Positions 8,262 to 17,809 are shown, counted from the first letter of the stretch. The stretch is DNA of 64,000 nucleotides from CAVYXF01 sp963772335 (GCA_963772335.1 CAVYXF010000004.1:124001-188000), one strand, 5' to 3'. Numbers and translations are program-made. The notes: generated by a model from the letters alone, not told the origin.

Positions 8262-9182
8262 TTATGAAAGCGCGTCTGCACCTAACAAACCGTGATCCAC
8301 TTCGACTGGCAGGCCGTCCTCCCCGAAAGAGCGGCTGCGCATGTGAATCCGCCAGCCCGTGTTGGTCTTGAGGAAAGTGAACAGATTGTAGCGCGCCACC
8401 CGCCCGAGCCTGCGGAAGGCGGAAGACGCGGAGGCGACGCCGACCACATAAAGTGGGCCGTGCGGCGTGATAAGCGGGGTGATGCTGTCGCGGTGGGCAT
8501 GGCCGTGCAGCACCAGTTCGGCGCCGTGCTGGATCAGCCGCGCCTCGGCCCTGTGCGCGTCATGGAGTGCGCTCTTCCAGGACGACATACCGGGCAGCGG
8601 CGGGTGATGGATGAGAATGATCCGGCAAAGCTGCTCCTCGCGCATCGCATCGAGGATCAGGCCCAGTTTCGCCAATTGCCGCGATCCAAGCCGTCCAGAG
8701 GACATCAGCGGCAAAGTTGGTATGGCGGAGGAAAGACCGATCAGCGCGATCTCGCCGAACCGGCGCACAAACGGAAAACCGTTCTCCGGCTCGTAGATCA
8801 GGCCGGCGCTTTCCCAGCTCGACTGCGTATATTCATCCCACTGGCGGTGGCCAGGATCGCGCCTGAGCCGCACATAGGCGTCGTGATTGCCGGGGACCAC
8901 GCTCACGGTTTCGGGTGTGCCGATGGTTTCCAGCCAAGTGCGGGCGAGGACGAACTCTGCAGGCAGCGCGAGGTTCACCAGATCCCCGGTGACGGCAATG
9001 TGGTCGGGGCGCTGCGCGGCAAGATCGGCCATCAGCCGGTCGAGGAATACACGGCTGTATTGGCGGCGTCGCTTCTGCCAGTTGAGATAGCCGAGCATCC
9101 GCTTGCCGAAGAGGTCCCGCGAGCGCGGCCGCGGAAGCGGTCCGAGATGGATGTCGGACAGGTGAGCAAGCGTAAAGGTCAT
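8262..9182 (-). CDS. Calcineurin-like metallophosphoesterase
   Basis: A 306-residue dinuclear metal phosphoesterase. All blocks of the fold are present: SDIHLG (residues 9-14), TGDLVN, GNHDAY, IHHPPLPG and HGHAHRD. This resembles the CpdA/class III cyclic nucleotide phosphodiesterase-like group, but the substrate of these rhizobial members is usually unknown. The residues after GHAH (SITPLITPHGPLYVVG) form the closing beta sheet. It lies 49 bases downstream of a second, unrelated phosphoesterase (9232-9705) on the same strand, so the two probably form a transcription unit. Confidence 0.92.
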   Translation of the reverse strand: MTFTLAHLSDIHLGPLPRPRSRDLFGKRMLGYLNWQKRRRQYSRVFLDRLMADLAAQRPDHIAVTGDLVNLALPAEFVLARTWLETIGTPETVSVVPGNHDAYVRLRRDPGHRQWDEYTQSSWESAGLIYEPENGFPFVRRFGEIALIGLSSAIPTLPLMSSGRLGSRQLAKLGLILDAMREEQLCRIILIHHPPLPGMSSWKSALHDAHRAEARLIQHGAELVLHGHAHRDSITPLITPHGPLYVVGVASASSAFRRLGRVARYNLFTFLKTNTGWRIHMRSRSFGEDGLPVEVDHGLLGADALS

Positions 9183-9231
9183 GCGGGCGCCGGGTTAGAT
9201 GCGGGGAGCATGCCGCGCGGGCGCGACGACT

Positions 9232-9705
9232 TCAATGCGTTTCCAGCTTCAGCTCGATGATTTCGGGGACTAGCCCGGTTTCTTCGACGCGAATGCGCCC
9301 GACCGTGACAGGCAAGCGGAAGCGGCGCGGCCCGGCGCTGCCAGGATTGATGAACAGCACGCCGGTCTTCTCCTCGATCCTGGGCTGATGGGTGTGCCCA
9401 GAAATGACCGCTGAGATGCCCGCCGCCACCGGATCGATAGCCAAATCAGCGAGCACATGCAGGACGTGAATGTTATGGCCGCCGAAGGATAGCGTCTCGG
9501 TCGCGCCGAGTGAGGCCGCCCAGGGGCCGCCATCGACATTCCCACGCACCGCAAACACCGGGGCGATCGCCATCAGATGGCCTAGCACGTCCGGCTGCCC
9601 GACATCGCCGGCGTGGATGATAATATCGCTGCCGCGCAGCGCCTGGAGCGCTTCGGGGCGCATCAATCCATGCGTGTCAGAAATGAGGCCAATCACCTTG
9701 GTCAT
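9232..9705 (-). CDS. YfcE/MJ0936-type phosphodiesterase
   Basis: A 157-residue compact metallophosphoesterase of the YfcE family. Metal-binding motifs: SDTHG (residues 9-13), HAGDVG, RGNVD, HVLHVL and SGHTHQP, with the family's closing NPGSAGPRR. Such enzymes hydrolyse phosphodiesters in vitro; the cellular substrate is generally unknown. It is upstream of the larger metallophosphoesterase and on the same strand. Confidence 0.93.
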   Translation of the reverse strand: MTKVIGLISDTHGLMRPEALQALRGSDIIIHAGDVGQPDVLGHLMAIAPVFAVRGNVDGGPWAASLGATETLSFGGHNIHVLHVLADLAIDPVAAGISAVISGHTHQPRIEEKTGVLFINPGSAGPRRFRLPVTVGRIRVEETGLVPEIIELKLETH

Positions 9706-9828
9706 GGCGCGCCATCAAGCACATTGATGGCTACAGCTCAAGCGTTTCCCGAACGCAAAGCGCAACCCACCCAAATGTTGAGCAGATTTGGGCCACGTCG
9801 CGGCGGGCGAGCGTCCCGCCCCGCCAGC

Positions 9829-11595
9829 TCAACTCTTCTTTTCGATCTGCGCCTCGGCGCGCGGGTTGCGGCGCATGCTGCGCCGGATATTGGTCTCGAT
9901 CTTGCGCAGCGACCATACGACCTGAACCTCAGAGGTGCAGCTGCCGCGCAGCACGAGCTGAAGGCTGCGCTTTTGGATGATCGGGTCGGCGAGGAAAATA
10001 CTCTCCTCGATGCTGACCTTGGCCCCGGCCGCGCGGAACTTCCACAGCTGCGCATCGGGAAGGGTGAGGCTGACGCTGTTCTCCTCGGCATCGAGGCGCG
10101 GCGAGACGCGCGGATGTAGATGGAAGCGGATGCTGAAGCTGTCGCTGTCCTTGGTCAGCGGCCGGCCATGGGCGGGACAGGCAAGCTGGTCGATCCCCTC
10201 CAAGACCACGCCATTTGCCGTCAGCCGCAGTCGGCGCTGATGGATGAAGCCGAAGCGCTCGCGATAGCCGTCATGCATGCCGCGCATCAAGAGGTCGCCA
10301 TTGTCCTCCCGTACCTCGCCGCGAACCACGCGCGGTCCGGCAAGCATGTAGCTCTCACGCGCTGGGTAGCGCGATTTGCGCCTGACGAGCCGAGAGGAGG
10401 ACAGATCGTCTATGGCGAGCGTCGAATGCGCCAACGTCGCGCGGGCGGCAACGCCCCACTCGCAGGCTTCATCGCGCGGCGCCCCGCAGTTGACGATCAG
10501 CGGCTCAATGTCCGAGGTCATCTCGAAGGCGAGGTAGCCGGCATGCGCCTGTCCGCTGACGGCATGGGGCGGGGGTGGACCGGCATCGGCGATGACCGTG
10601 GTTTTGCCGCGTACCATCCGGCAATAGCCGCTCTGAGGTGTGTAGAGCTCGGGCGTATCATCATCGTCGGCATGGGCGAGGATCGCCGCGGTGAAATCGG
10701 AGCGGGTGGCGGACATGCCATTGAAACGGGCGAGCGACCCATCGCCAAGGCGCAGAAAACGGATCATCCCCATCATCCGGTTGATGGCCGCGTTCAGCAC
10801 TTCGGGCGTCTCATGCGAGCGCGCCAGGAAGCATTGCTTCAAAGGGAGGAAGTCGAGTAGCAGCTCGATGAGGGCGCTCGGATTGCGCGAGACATGCCCG
10901 CCATCCGGCCAGATCTGCCGATCGAGCTCGGCGCCGAACACCGGCAGATAGGTGCTGACATAGACCTGCTGCTCGGCGATGCACAGCCCCGCGAGCAAGA
11001 GCGCCGTTAAGGCCCGCAGCTTGGGCGCGGTGGCTCCCGGCTCGGCGTAGCTGACGGTAAGGTAGTGCAGCTCGCGCGAGAGCTGCTGCATCATGCTGTC
11101 GTAAAATGGCGCACTCGCACCTTCGAGCAGGAAACCGGAATGCGACAGGAGCGCAATCACGCGGCGGGAGACAATGTCGATCTCCCAGGCGATTGCCGGC
11201 GCGCGGCTCGAATGCCCGATCCAGTCGGTGATCAGCGCGCGGCCTTTCTCCCGGGCAATCTCATCCTGCGCGGCCTGGAGATTGTTGAGCCAGCCGAACG
11301 CGTAAAGCTCCCTCTGCCAGAGGGGGCTTGGCGGCTGGACGAGGAAGGGCAATTCCGAGCCGGTCAGGGCGACGGTGCCCGCAAGGCCGAAATAGCCGTC
11401 GTAAAGCTCGCTGGCAAAGCTTGGATCGGCGGTGCGCAGATCCTGTGGGACGATCAGCAGGTGATGGGCGTTGGGCGCACCGGTCAGCGCGCGCGAGACG
11501 GAAGATGAGAGCACATAGCGTAGAGCTGCGCGTCCGGCGTCGCTCATGCTGGCGACGGTGCTGCGGGCGTAGTCGTTGATCGAATCAGAGATCAT
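9829..11595 (-). CDS. Heparinase II/III family protein
   Basis: A 588-residue protein of the alpha/alpha-toroid plus beta-sandwich polysaccharide-lyase-like family. The N-terminal part contains LLIVPQDLRTADP and the helical toroid; the middle has the family's PDGGHVSRNPSALIELL; the C-terminal heparinase II/III domain starts around GYCRMVRGKTTVIADAG and includes HAGYLAFEM. No signal peptide is evident. In rhizobia this gene is regularly found between rsmB and purH, as here next to rsmB, though purH does not follow. The true substrate is unknown and is probably not heparin. The frame is open upstream to 11664; I chose ATG at 11595 because it gives the normal spacing to the first conserved block, but 11625 is also possible. 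Confidence 0.88.
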   Translation of the reverse strand: MISDSINDYARSTVASMSDAGRAALRYVLSSSVSRALTGAPNAHHLLIVPQDLRTADPSFASELYDGYFGLAGTVALTGSELPFLVQPPSPLWQRELYAFGWLNNLQAAQDEIAREKGRALITDWIGHSSRAPAIAWEIDIVSRRVIALLSHSGFLLEGASAPFYDSMMQQLSRELHYLTVSYAEPGATAPKLRALTALLLAGLCIAEQQVYVSTYLPVFGAELDRQIWPDGGHVSRNPSALIELLLDFLPLKQCFLARSHETPEVLNAAINRMMGMIRFLRLGDGSLARFNGMSATRSDFTAAILAHADDDDTPELYTPQSGYCRMVRGKTTVIADAGPPPPHAVSGQAHAGYLAFEMTSDIEPLIVNCGAPRDEACEWGVAARATLAHSTLAIDDLSSSRLVRRKSRYPARESYMLAGPRVVRGEVREDNGDLLMRGMHDGYRERFGFIHQRRLRLTANGVVLEGIDQLACPAHGRPLTKDSDSFSIRFHLHPRVSPRLDAEENSVSLTLPDAQLWKFRAAGAKVSIEESIFLADPIIQKRSLQLVLRGSCTSEVQVVWSLRKIETNIRRSMRRNPRAEAQIEKKS

Positions 11596-11688
11596 ATCTG
11601 CTTTGTACGATGCGTCGTGATACATGACCAGGGCAGCCAAAGAGCGGGTGGCTCTTGGGGCCAAATTTTCCAGAAGATTTTCGTAAGA

Positions 11689-13056
11689 TTATGCCCTTTT
11701 GATGAGCCGTGCGGCATAGAAGCCATCCATACCGCTGAGGTCCGGATCACTAAGCTGCAGATAATGCGGCAACGTACGCAGGGCTCCTGCGCTGTCCAGC
11801 CATTCGCTCCGACCCGCTATTTCTTCCGGGTTGATGGGGGAAAGCTCAACATCGCCGCGCTCGCCAAGGAGACGGGCAATCTGGTCCGCGCCTTCGGCGG
11901 GCTCGAGCGAGCAAGTGCAGTAAAGCAGCATGCCGCCGGGCTTGAGCATGGAAAGGGCGTTCTCGATGAGGCGGCTCTGGAGCCTGACCAGCTCCTCGAT
12001 GTCCTCGGGGCGCTTGAGATAGGCGACATCCGGATTGCGGCGCAGCGTGCCGGTGGCGGTACAGGGCGCATCGAGCAGCACGGCATCGAGCAGCTCCGGC
12101 GGCACCCAGGCGCCGGCATCGACGACGAGTGTCTCGGCCCCCAGCTTCAGGCGCGCGAGGTTGGCCTTCAGCCGCTCCAGACGCGGCGCGGAGAGATCGA
12201 CCGCCGACACCTTTGCCCCCTTCTCAGCAAGCTGGGCGGTCTTGCCACCCGGAGCCGCGCAGAGATCGGCGACGCGTTTTCCCGCGAGATCACCCATCAG
12301 CCGCGCAGGAATTGCCGCAGCGGCGTCCTGCACCCACCAGGCGCCGTTCGCAAAGCCCTCCAGGTCTTCCACCCGACCGCGCGTCGCCAGCCGCACGCTG
12401 CCGGTCGGCAGGACGATGCCGCCGAGCTTCTCGGCCCAGCCTTCCGGGTCGGATTTGACGGTGAGATCGAGGGGCGGCTCGATGAGATGCTGGCTGGCAA
12501 TGCGATGCGCCTCGTCGAAGCCATAGATCTCGTACCAGCGCTTCCACAGCCAGTCTGGGGTGTTCAGCTCGCTTGCGTCCTGCTGCGCGGCGATCGCCTC
12601 GCCTTTTTCGGAGACGCGCCGCAGCACGGCATTGGCGAGCCGGTGAAAGCGCCGGGCACCGTGATCATCGCGCACCTGATGCACGGCGAGATTGATCACC
12701 GCGTGCGGGGCCGATTTCAGGAAGACGAGCTGGGCCGCGGCAGCGAGCAGGATTTCGTCGAGGGCGCCGCGCGCAGCTGGCAACGGCTTTTCGATGAATT
12801 TGCCGATGATGACGCGCAGCTGCCCGGTCCGGCGCAACGCCGTCATTGTGATGGCGCGCGCAAAGCCGCGATCGCGCGGCTCAAGGCCAGCAAAGGTCTC
12901 CTCGCTGGTGAAGCGGTCCCAGACCTCATCGAACGGACGGCGTTGCCTCAAGACGCCCGTCAGCAGCTTCACGGCTAAACGCCGCGCGTTCAAGCCGGCA
13001 CGATCCGCTGGGCTCAAGCGGTCCTCACGGGAGCGAAGATTTAGAAAGCCGAACAC
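11689..13056 (-). CDS. rsmB: 16S rRNA (cytosine-967-C5)-methyltransferase RsmB
   Basis: A 455-residue RNA m5C methyltransferase. An N-terminal NusB-like RNA-binding domain (about residues 20-155) precedes the SAM-dependent catalytic domain. SAM motif I reads VADLCAAPGGKTAQLA; the two catalytic cysteines are in DAPCTATG and YCTCSLEP. The pair of domains separates RsmB from other Nop2/Sun enzymes. It is upstream of the heparinase-family gene, a conserved rhizobial order, with 93 bases between them. An N-terminal extension (FLNLRSREDRLSPADRAG) precedes the NusB domain, so the start could be internal, but no better start is evident. Confidence 0.93.
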   Translation of the reverse strand: MFGFLNLRSREDRLSPADRAGLNARRLAVKLLTGVLRQRRPFDEVWDRFTSEETFAGLEPRDRGFARAITMTALRRTGQLRVIIGKFIEKPLPAARGALDEILLAAAAQLVFLKSAPHAVINLAVHQVRDDHGARRFHRLANAVLRRVSEKGEAIAAQQDASELNTPDWLWKRWYEIYGFDEAHRIASQHLIEPPLDLTVKSDPEGWAEKLGGIVLPTGSVRLATRGRVEDLEGFANGAWWVQDAAAAIPARLMGDLAGKRVADLCAAPGGKTAQLAEKGAKVSAVDLSAPRLERLKANLARLKLGAETLVVDAGAWVPPELLDAVLLDAPCTATGTLRRNPDVAYLKRPEDIEELVRLQSRLIENALSMLKPGGMLLYCTCSLEPAEGADQIARLLGERGDVELSPINPEEIAGRSEWLDSAGALRTLPHYLQLSDPDLSGMDGFYAARLIKRA

Positions 13057-13127
13057 CTCGCGAGCCTTGCTTCGGCCTTGGGTCGGCTGTTCTTTGCATA
13101 GCGCGCATCAGATTCGCAAGGCCGCCC

Positions 13128-14069
13128 TTATCCCCATGGTCCGCCGCTGCCGCGCTGCGAACCGCGACCCCAGGGGCCAGATGCAGCTGCCGCTTCCGCG
13201 CCCTGCGCGCCGCCAGTCTGGTTCATTTCCCGGGCGATCTCCTCCAGCGCGGCGATGCGGTTCTCGGTATTGGGATGTGTCGAGAACAGGTTGTCCATCC
13301 CCTGTCCGCTCAGCGGATTGATGATGAAAAGCGGCGCAGTAGCAGGGTTTCTCTCGGCGCGGGCATAGGGGATCTGGTGGGCCGCCGCATCGATCTTGCG
13401 CAGCGCCGAGGCTAGCCAGAGCGGACGCTGGGAGATCTCAGCGCCGCCCTTGTCAGCCTCGTATTCGCGGGCGCGGCTGATCGCCATCTGAACAACGGCT
13501 GCGGCAAGGGGGGCCAGGAAAACCATCAGCAGCGTGCCGATCACCCCAGGTCCGCCGTTATTGTTGTTGCGGTTGCCGCCGAACCACAGGCCGAAATTGG
13601 CGAGCATGGAAATGGCCCCGCCGATGGTTGCCGCGATCGTCATGGTGAGCGTGTCGCGGTTCTTCACATGCGTCAGCTCATGCGCTATCACGCCTGTCAC
13701 TTCCTCGCGGCTGAGCATATCAAGCAGGCCGGTGGTAGCGGCGACGGCAGCGTGCTCCGGGCTGCGGCCGGTGGCGAAGGCGTTCGGCTGATCGGCATGA
13801 ATGACATAGACGCGCGGCATCGGCAGGTCGGCATTGGCCGCGAGCTGGCGCACGATGTCGTAAAGCTCGGGGGCCGCGCGCTCGTCCACCTCCTGCGCAT
13901 TGTGCATGGCGAGAACGACCTTATCGGAATTCCAGTAGCTGAAAAGATTCATTCCCAGCGCGACCAGAAAGGCAATCACCATGCCCTGCTGGCCGCCGAT
14001 GAAGAAGCCAACAGCCATGAACAGGGCCGTGAGGAAAGCCAGAAGCACAGCAGTGCGAAAGAAGCTCAT
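13128..14069 (-). CDS. htpX: Zinc metalloprotease HtpX
   Basis: A 313-residue M48B membrane protease for quality control of inner-membrane proteins. Two N-terminal transmembrane helices (about 6-25 and 28-45), the zinc motif HELTH at residues 130-134, a further hydrophobic pair (about 144-160 and 176-193) and the third ligand in the REYEADKGG segment are all present. The C-terminal tail is Gly/Ala/Trp-rich (PWGRGSQRGSGGPWG at the very end), which is common in rhizobial HtpX. It is divergent from the DUF1674 gene. HtpX is usually stress-induced; I saw no convincing heat-shock or stress promoter in the 142 bases upstream. Confidence 0.96.
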   Translation of the reverse strand: MSFFRTAVLLAFLTALFMAVGFFIGGQQGMVIAFLVALGMNLFSYWNSDKVVLAMHNAQEVDERAAPELYDIVRQLAANADLPMPRVYVIHADQPNAFATGRSPEHAAVAATTGLLDMLSREEVTGVIAHELTHVKNRDTLTMTIAATIGGAISMLANFGLWFGGNRNNNNGGPGVIGTLLMVFLAPLAAAVVQMAISRAREYEADKGGAEISQRPLWLASALRKIDAAAHQIPYARAERNPATAPLFIINPLSGQGMDNLFSTHPNTENRIAALEEIAREMNQTGGAQGAEAAAASGPWGRGSQRGSGGPWG

Positions 14070-14211
14070 GGGTTTGGTCCCGTCCGGTGCGGCCTCAGCG
14101 CAAGCTTGGTCGCCAATACAATTCGCTTATATGATGGGATGAGAATATTTGCACAACAAGAGAGCATTGGCCTGGAGAAACACCGGACAGGAAAGAAAGG
14201 TTCTCGGGGGC

Positions 14212-14430
14212 ATGGGCAACAGCAGCATCAATCCCGCGGCAGAGGGCGCCAAAGACGAAGCTCCGCGTCCGCTCACCCCGGCTGCGCAGCGTGCTCTGGC
14301 CGAAGCGGAACAGCGCCGGGCGGAGGCCGATCGCAGACGGGCCGAACACGCTGAGGAGGTTGGGCGGACCGGCCCGGATCCCGCGCGCTATGGAGATTGG
14401 GAAAGGAACGGAATTGCCTCAGACTTTTAG
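14212..14430 (+). CDS. DUF1674 / succinate dehydrogenase assembly factor 4-like protein
   Basis: A 72-residue protein with the DUF1674 signature at its C-terminus: GPDPARYGDWERNGIASDF. The middle is a highly charged helix (AAQRALAEAEQRRAEADRRR). Homologues of mitochondrial SDHAF4 help mature flavinated SdhA. The frame extends upstream to 14149, but ATG at 14212 after a GGGGG run gives the usual family length. It is divergent from htpX, as commonly seen in rhizobia. No sdh genes are in the window. Confidence 0.9.
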   Translation: MGNSSINPAAEGAKDEAPRPLTPAAQRALAEAEQRRAEADRRRAEHAEEVGRTGPDPARYGDWERNGIASDF

Positions 14431-14575
14431 AGGCCTTCAGTCTGCTAGCAAACAAAGTTTAGTTGGCTCCCTTCGCCGTCAACTCTTTGTTAATACGTGA
14501 AGTTCCGCGTCAAGAAAAATCCGTACCGCCAGAAAAAAGTGGAACCGAGCCCGAAGCTGTTCAGTTGTCGAGGGT

Positions 14576-14962
14576 ATGACTACTGCCCATGACCATAGCG
14601 CCCCTCTAGTGTTAGTCGTTGAAGACGACGATTTGTTAAGGATCGCCAGTAGCATGGCACTCAGCGCAAGTGGATTTCGCACCGTCGAGGCGCGAAGCGC
14701 GGATGAAGCCGTCGCTTTCCTGGAAGAGCATAACGGCGTCGATGCCATATTCACCGACATCTCCATGCCCGGCAGCATGAACGGCCTGGGGCTGGCGCAT
14801 CATGTCCGGCGGAAGAAGCCCTTTACTTATGTGCTGATCACCTCCGGTGATGATTTGCCGGCGGAAGAGCCAATCCCGCCCTATAGTGACTTTGTGCCCA
14901 AGCCCTACGCTCTGCCGCACATTGCCGAGATGCTTCGCCAGCACGTCTCGCAGGAGAAATAA
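14576..14962 (+). CDS. Single-domain response regulator (CheY-like receiver)
   Basis: A 128-residue receiver domain with no output domain. Acidic pocket Glu16-Asp17-Asp18, phosphoacceptor Asp61 (FTDISMPG), Ser/Thr switch region in VLITSGDD and Lys109 in VPKPY are all intact, so phosphorylation should work. Stand-alone receivers of this type in alphaproteobacteria often act as phosphate sinks or bind a partner kinase or regulator. No kinase gene is adjacent. Start ATG at 14576 is preceded by GAGGG (14570-14574), close to the codon. Confidence 0.93.
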   Translation: MTTAHDHSAPLVLVVEDDDLLRIASSMALSASGFRTVEARSADEAVAFLEEHNGVDAIFTDISMPGSMNGLGLAHHVRRKKPFTYVLITSGDDLPAEEPIPPYSDFVPKPYALPHIAEMLRQHVSQEK

Positions 14963-15104
14963 TCCGAGGGATATAGGCCTGGAGTGGCTGACCGTCTTGA
15001 CCAGCCGGCGGCTCGGCATTATTGTAACTCTTTGGTTACTTACAGATTTCCTGCATAAAGCATAACAAGAGCGCATTAGCGCCAGAGAATGGAGGAATTG
15101 CGCC

Positions 15105-16256
15105 ATGGCGACCCAGCGGCTTGGGCTGATCATGCACGGCGTCACCGGACGCATGGGCCTCAACCAGCATCTCATACGCTCGATTGCCGCGATCCGCTCC
15201 GAGGGTGGCGTTGCGCTCTCGAACGGCGACCGAGTGATGCCCGACCCCATTCTCGTGGGCCGCAACGCCGACAAGATCGCGGCGCTGGCGAAACAGCAGG
15301 GCGATCTACGCTGGACCACCGATCTCGACGCCGCGCTCGCCAATCCAGAGGACACGCTGTTCTTCGATGCCGCCACCACGCAGATGCGCGCCGCTCTCCT
15401 GGAGCGCGCGATTGCGGCCGGCAAGCACATCTATTGCGAAAAACCGATTGCCGATGATCTGGCCAAGGCGCTGCGCGTAGCCAAGCTGGCCAAGGAGCGG
15501 GGCATCAAGAATGGCGTCGTGCAGGATAAATTGTTCCTGCCGGGCCTACGCAAGGTGCAAATGCTGCGCGATAGCGGTTTCTTCGGCCGGATGCTCTCGG
15601 TGCGCGCCGAGTTCGGCTACTGGGTGTTCGAAGGTGACTGGCAGGCGGCGCAGCGCCCAAGTTGGAATTACCGCCTCGCCGATGGCGGCGGCATCATCCT
15701 CGATATGCTCTGCCACTGGCGCTATGTGCTCGACAATTGCTTCGGCAAGGTGAAAGCGGTGTCGTGCCTCGGCGCGACGCACATCCCACAGCGTTGGGAC
15801 GAGAACGGCGAGCCATACGACGCCGATGCGGACGACGCGGCTTATGCTACCTTCGAGCTGGAGAATGGGGTGATCGCCCACTTCAACTCGTCCTGGTGCG
15901 TACGAGTCCGGCGCGACGATCTCGTCACCTTCCAAGTGGATGGCACCGCAGGCTCGGCGGTCGCGGGCCTGACCCGTTGCTACACTCAGCACCGGGTCAA
16001 CACGCCCAAGCCAGTCTGGAATCCGGACCAGCCGCAACCCATCGATTTCTATAAGACCTGGGACGAAGTTCCCGACAACCAGACCTATCCCAATGCGTTT
16101 CGCGTCCAGTGGGAAATGTTCATCCGCCATCTGGCCGAAGGCTCGCCTTGGCAATACGATCTGGTCGAGGGCGCCAAAGGGGTTCAGCTCGCCGAGCTGG
16201 GCCTCAAGAGCTGGCGCGAGCGGCGCTGGCTGGATCTACCGGCGCTGGAGATGTGA
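15105..16256 (+). CDS. Gfo/Idh/MocA family oxidoreductase
   Basis: A 383-residue NAD(P)-dependent dehydrogenase. The Rossmann start carries HGVTGRMGLNQHL, followed by EKPIADDL near residue 113, the family's catalytic lysine motif. The C-terminal alpha/beta dimerisation domain follows. RBS GGAGG lies before the ATG. The stop codon is one base before the ATG of the DUF993 gene, so the two are certainly translated as a pair. This pairing with DUF993 is seen in sugar- or polyol-catabolic clusters, so oxidation of a carbohydrate-like substrate is a reasonable but unproven guess. Confidence 0.92.
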   Translation: MATQRLGLIMHGVTGRMGLNQHLIRSIAAIRSEGGVALSNGDRVMPDPILVGRNADKIAALAKQQGDLRWTTDLDAALANPEDTLFFDAATTQMRAALLERAIAAGKHIYCEKPIADDLAKALRVAKLAKERGIKNGVVQDKLFLPGLRKVQMLRDSGFFGRMLSVRAEFGYWVFEGDWQAAQRPSWNYRLADGGGIILDMLCHWRYVLDNCFGKVKAVSCLGATHIPQRWDENGEPYDADADDAAYATFELENGVIAHFNSSWCVRVRRDDLVTFQVDGTAGSAVAGLTRCYTQHRVNTPKPVWNPDQPQPIDFYKTWDEVPDNQTYPNAFRVQWEMFIRHLAEGSPWQYDLVEGAKGVQLAELGLKSWRERRWLDLPALEM

Positions 16257-16257
16257 A

Positions 16258-17424
16258 ATGCCTGCAATCGATCTGCCCGCTGGCGGGCGTAAACTTGAGC
16301 GCTACATCACCCAGGAGCCGCTGTCGCTCCCGGCGAAGAATGCCGGCGACTTCAACCGCGTCGCCTTCTCCGCCGCCCATGTGGTCGCCGAGCCCTTTGC
16401 CGATGTCGATCCCTGGCTGGATGCTGCCATCGACTGGGACGCAACCATCGCCTATCGCCATTATCTGTGGGATCTCGGATTTGGCGTTGCCGAGGCGATG
16501 GACACCGCGCAGCGTGGCATGGGGCTCGACTGGGCTGCCGCGAAAGAGCTGATCCGCCGTGCTCTGGAAGCAGCAAGGGAGCGCGACGGCGCGCTGATTG
16601 CCTGCGGCGCCGGCACCGACCATCTCGCTCCCGGCCCGAACGTCACCGTCGATGATGTGATCGCCGCATACGAGGCGCAGGTCGGGAGCGTGGAGGATAT
16701 GGGCGGGCAGGTGATCCTGATGGCGAGCCGCGCACTCGCCGCCGCCGCGAAGAGCCCTGACGATTATATTCGCGTCTACGACCGCATCCTCTCACAGGTG
16801 GCGCGGCCGGTTATCATCCACTGGCTGGGCGAGATGTTCGACCCGGCGCTCGCCGGCTACTGGGGGAGCGACGACCATGACGCGGCGATGGAGACCGCCC
16901 TCGCGGTGGTTCATAGCCATAAGGACAAGGTGGACGGCATCAAGATTTCGCTCCTGTCGAAGGAGAAGGAGATCGCCATGCGCCGCCGCCTTCCTGAAGG
17001 CGTGCGGATGTATACCGGCGATGATTTCAATTATGCCGAGCTGATCGCTGGCGACAGTGAGGGTTACTCCGACGCCCTGCTTGGCATTTTCGACGCCATC
17101 GCACCGGCAGCCTCGGCGGCACTGACGGAGCTCGGCCGCGGAGCGCAGAATGCGTTCTTCGACATCCTCGAACCCACCGTCCCGCTCTCCCGGCATATTT
17201 TCAAGGCGCCGACCCGCTTCTATAAAACCGGTGTCGTCTTCCTTGCTTATCTCAACGGCCTGCAGGATCATTTCGTCATGGTCGGGGGACAGGAGAGCGC
17301 TCGCTCGCTCCAGCACTTGGCCGAGCTGTTCCGCCTCGCCGACAAGGCGCGCGTGCTGCGCGATCCGGAGCTGGCGGTGACGCGGATGCGGCGGGTGCTC
17401 GCGGTGCAGGGTGTTGGAGTGTAG
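16258..17424 (+). CDS. DUF993 family protein (dihydrodipicolinate synthase-like TIM barrel)
   Basis: A 388-residue protein of the DUF993 family, related to the class I aldolase/DapA barrel. Recognisable stretches include CGAGTDHLAPGPNVT (about residues 117-131), GIKISLLSKEKE and the MYTGDDFNYAELI strand. In the DapA superfamily a lysine forms a Schiff base with an oxoacid; the Lys in GIKISL is the natural candidate. The upstream frame extends into the oxidoreductase gene, but ATG at 16258 directly after that stop codon is clearly the start. It probably acts on the product of the upstream dehydrogenase. The reaction is unknown. Confidence 0.88.
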   Translation: MPAIDLPAGGRKLERYITQEPLSLPAKNAGDFNRVAFSAAHVVAEPFADVDPWLDAAIDWDATIAYRHYLWDLGFGVAEAMDTAQRGMGLDWAAAKELIRRALEAARERDGALIACGAGTDHLAPGPNVTVDDVIAAYEAQVGSVEDMGGQVILMASRALAAAAKSPDDYIRVYDRILSQVARPVIIHWLGEMFDPALAGYWGSDDHDAAMETALAVVHSHKDKVDGIKISLLSKEKEIAMRRRLPEGVRMYTGDDFNYAELIAGDSEGYSDALLGIFDAIAPAASAALTELGRGAQNAFFDILEPTVPLSRHIFKAPTRFYKTGVVFLAYLNGLQDHFVMVGGQESARSLQHLAELFRLADKARVLRDPELAVTRMRRVLAVQGVGV

Positions 17425-17502
17425 GCCGCGCCATGAAACTGGGCCACAATTTAACAGAAGACGTCACAAGACGGCCCGGCATCGCATCTCGGCTTCGCAG
17501 AG

Positions 17503-17697
17503 AAGCCCCCTCACCCGGCCGCCTTCGGCGTCCGCCCTCTCCCGCAAGGGGAGAAGGCCATGCCGGTCGGTTGGCACATGCCTCCCCCCAACCGAATTCC
17601 TCGGGAATTGAAGACCATGGACTGGCGCGGAACAGCCCTCTCCCCTCGGGAGAAATGGCTGCGAGGTCCGCCAGGACCGGCCCGGGTGAGGGGGCTT
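17503..17697. repeat. MITE-like palindromic repeat element, 195 bp
   Basis: A non-coding element bounded by a perfect 16-base inverted repeat (AAGCCCCCTCACCCGG at 17503-17518 and its complement at 17682-17697). Internal smaller hairpins include CTCTCCCGCAAGGGGAGAAG near 17537 and CTCTCCCCTCGGGAGAAA near 17638. The CCCTCTCCCGCAAGGGGAGAGGG-type core is a familiar dispersed repeat in alphaproteobacterial genomes. It has no coding capacity and sits between the DUF993 gene and the ABC permease gene, filling most of the 385-base gap 17425-17809. Folded RNA from it could uncouple expression of the two flanking operons. Confidence 0.75.
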
Positions 17698-17809
17698 TAG
17701 GCTCTCAACCCGCACAGCATGTCGCACATATGAACACCGCAACGCGGGCGACGAATGCAGCATCGCCCAATATAGGGGCACGATGCGAGTGCGCCCTGGA
17801 AGTGCACCC

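Noticed and set aside
14541..14566. GGAAC-N17-AGTT before the response regulator gene
   Set aside because: The -10 element lacks the C of CGTT and would place the transcript start almost on the start codon, so it is a weak EcfG candidate.
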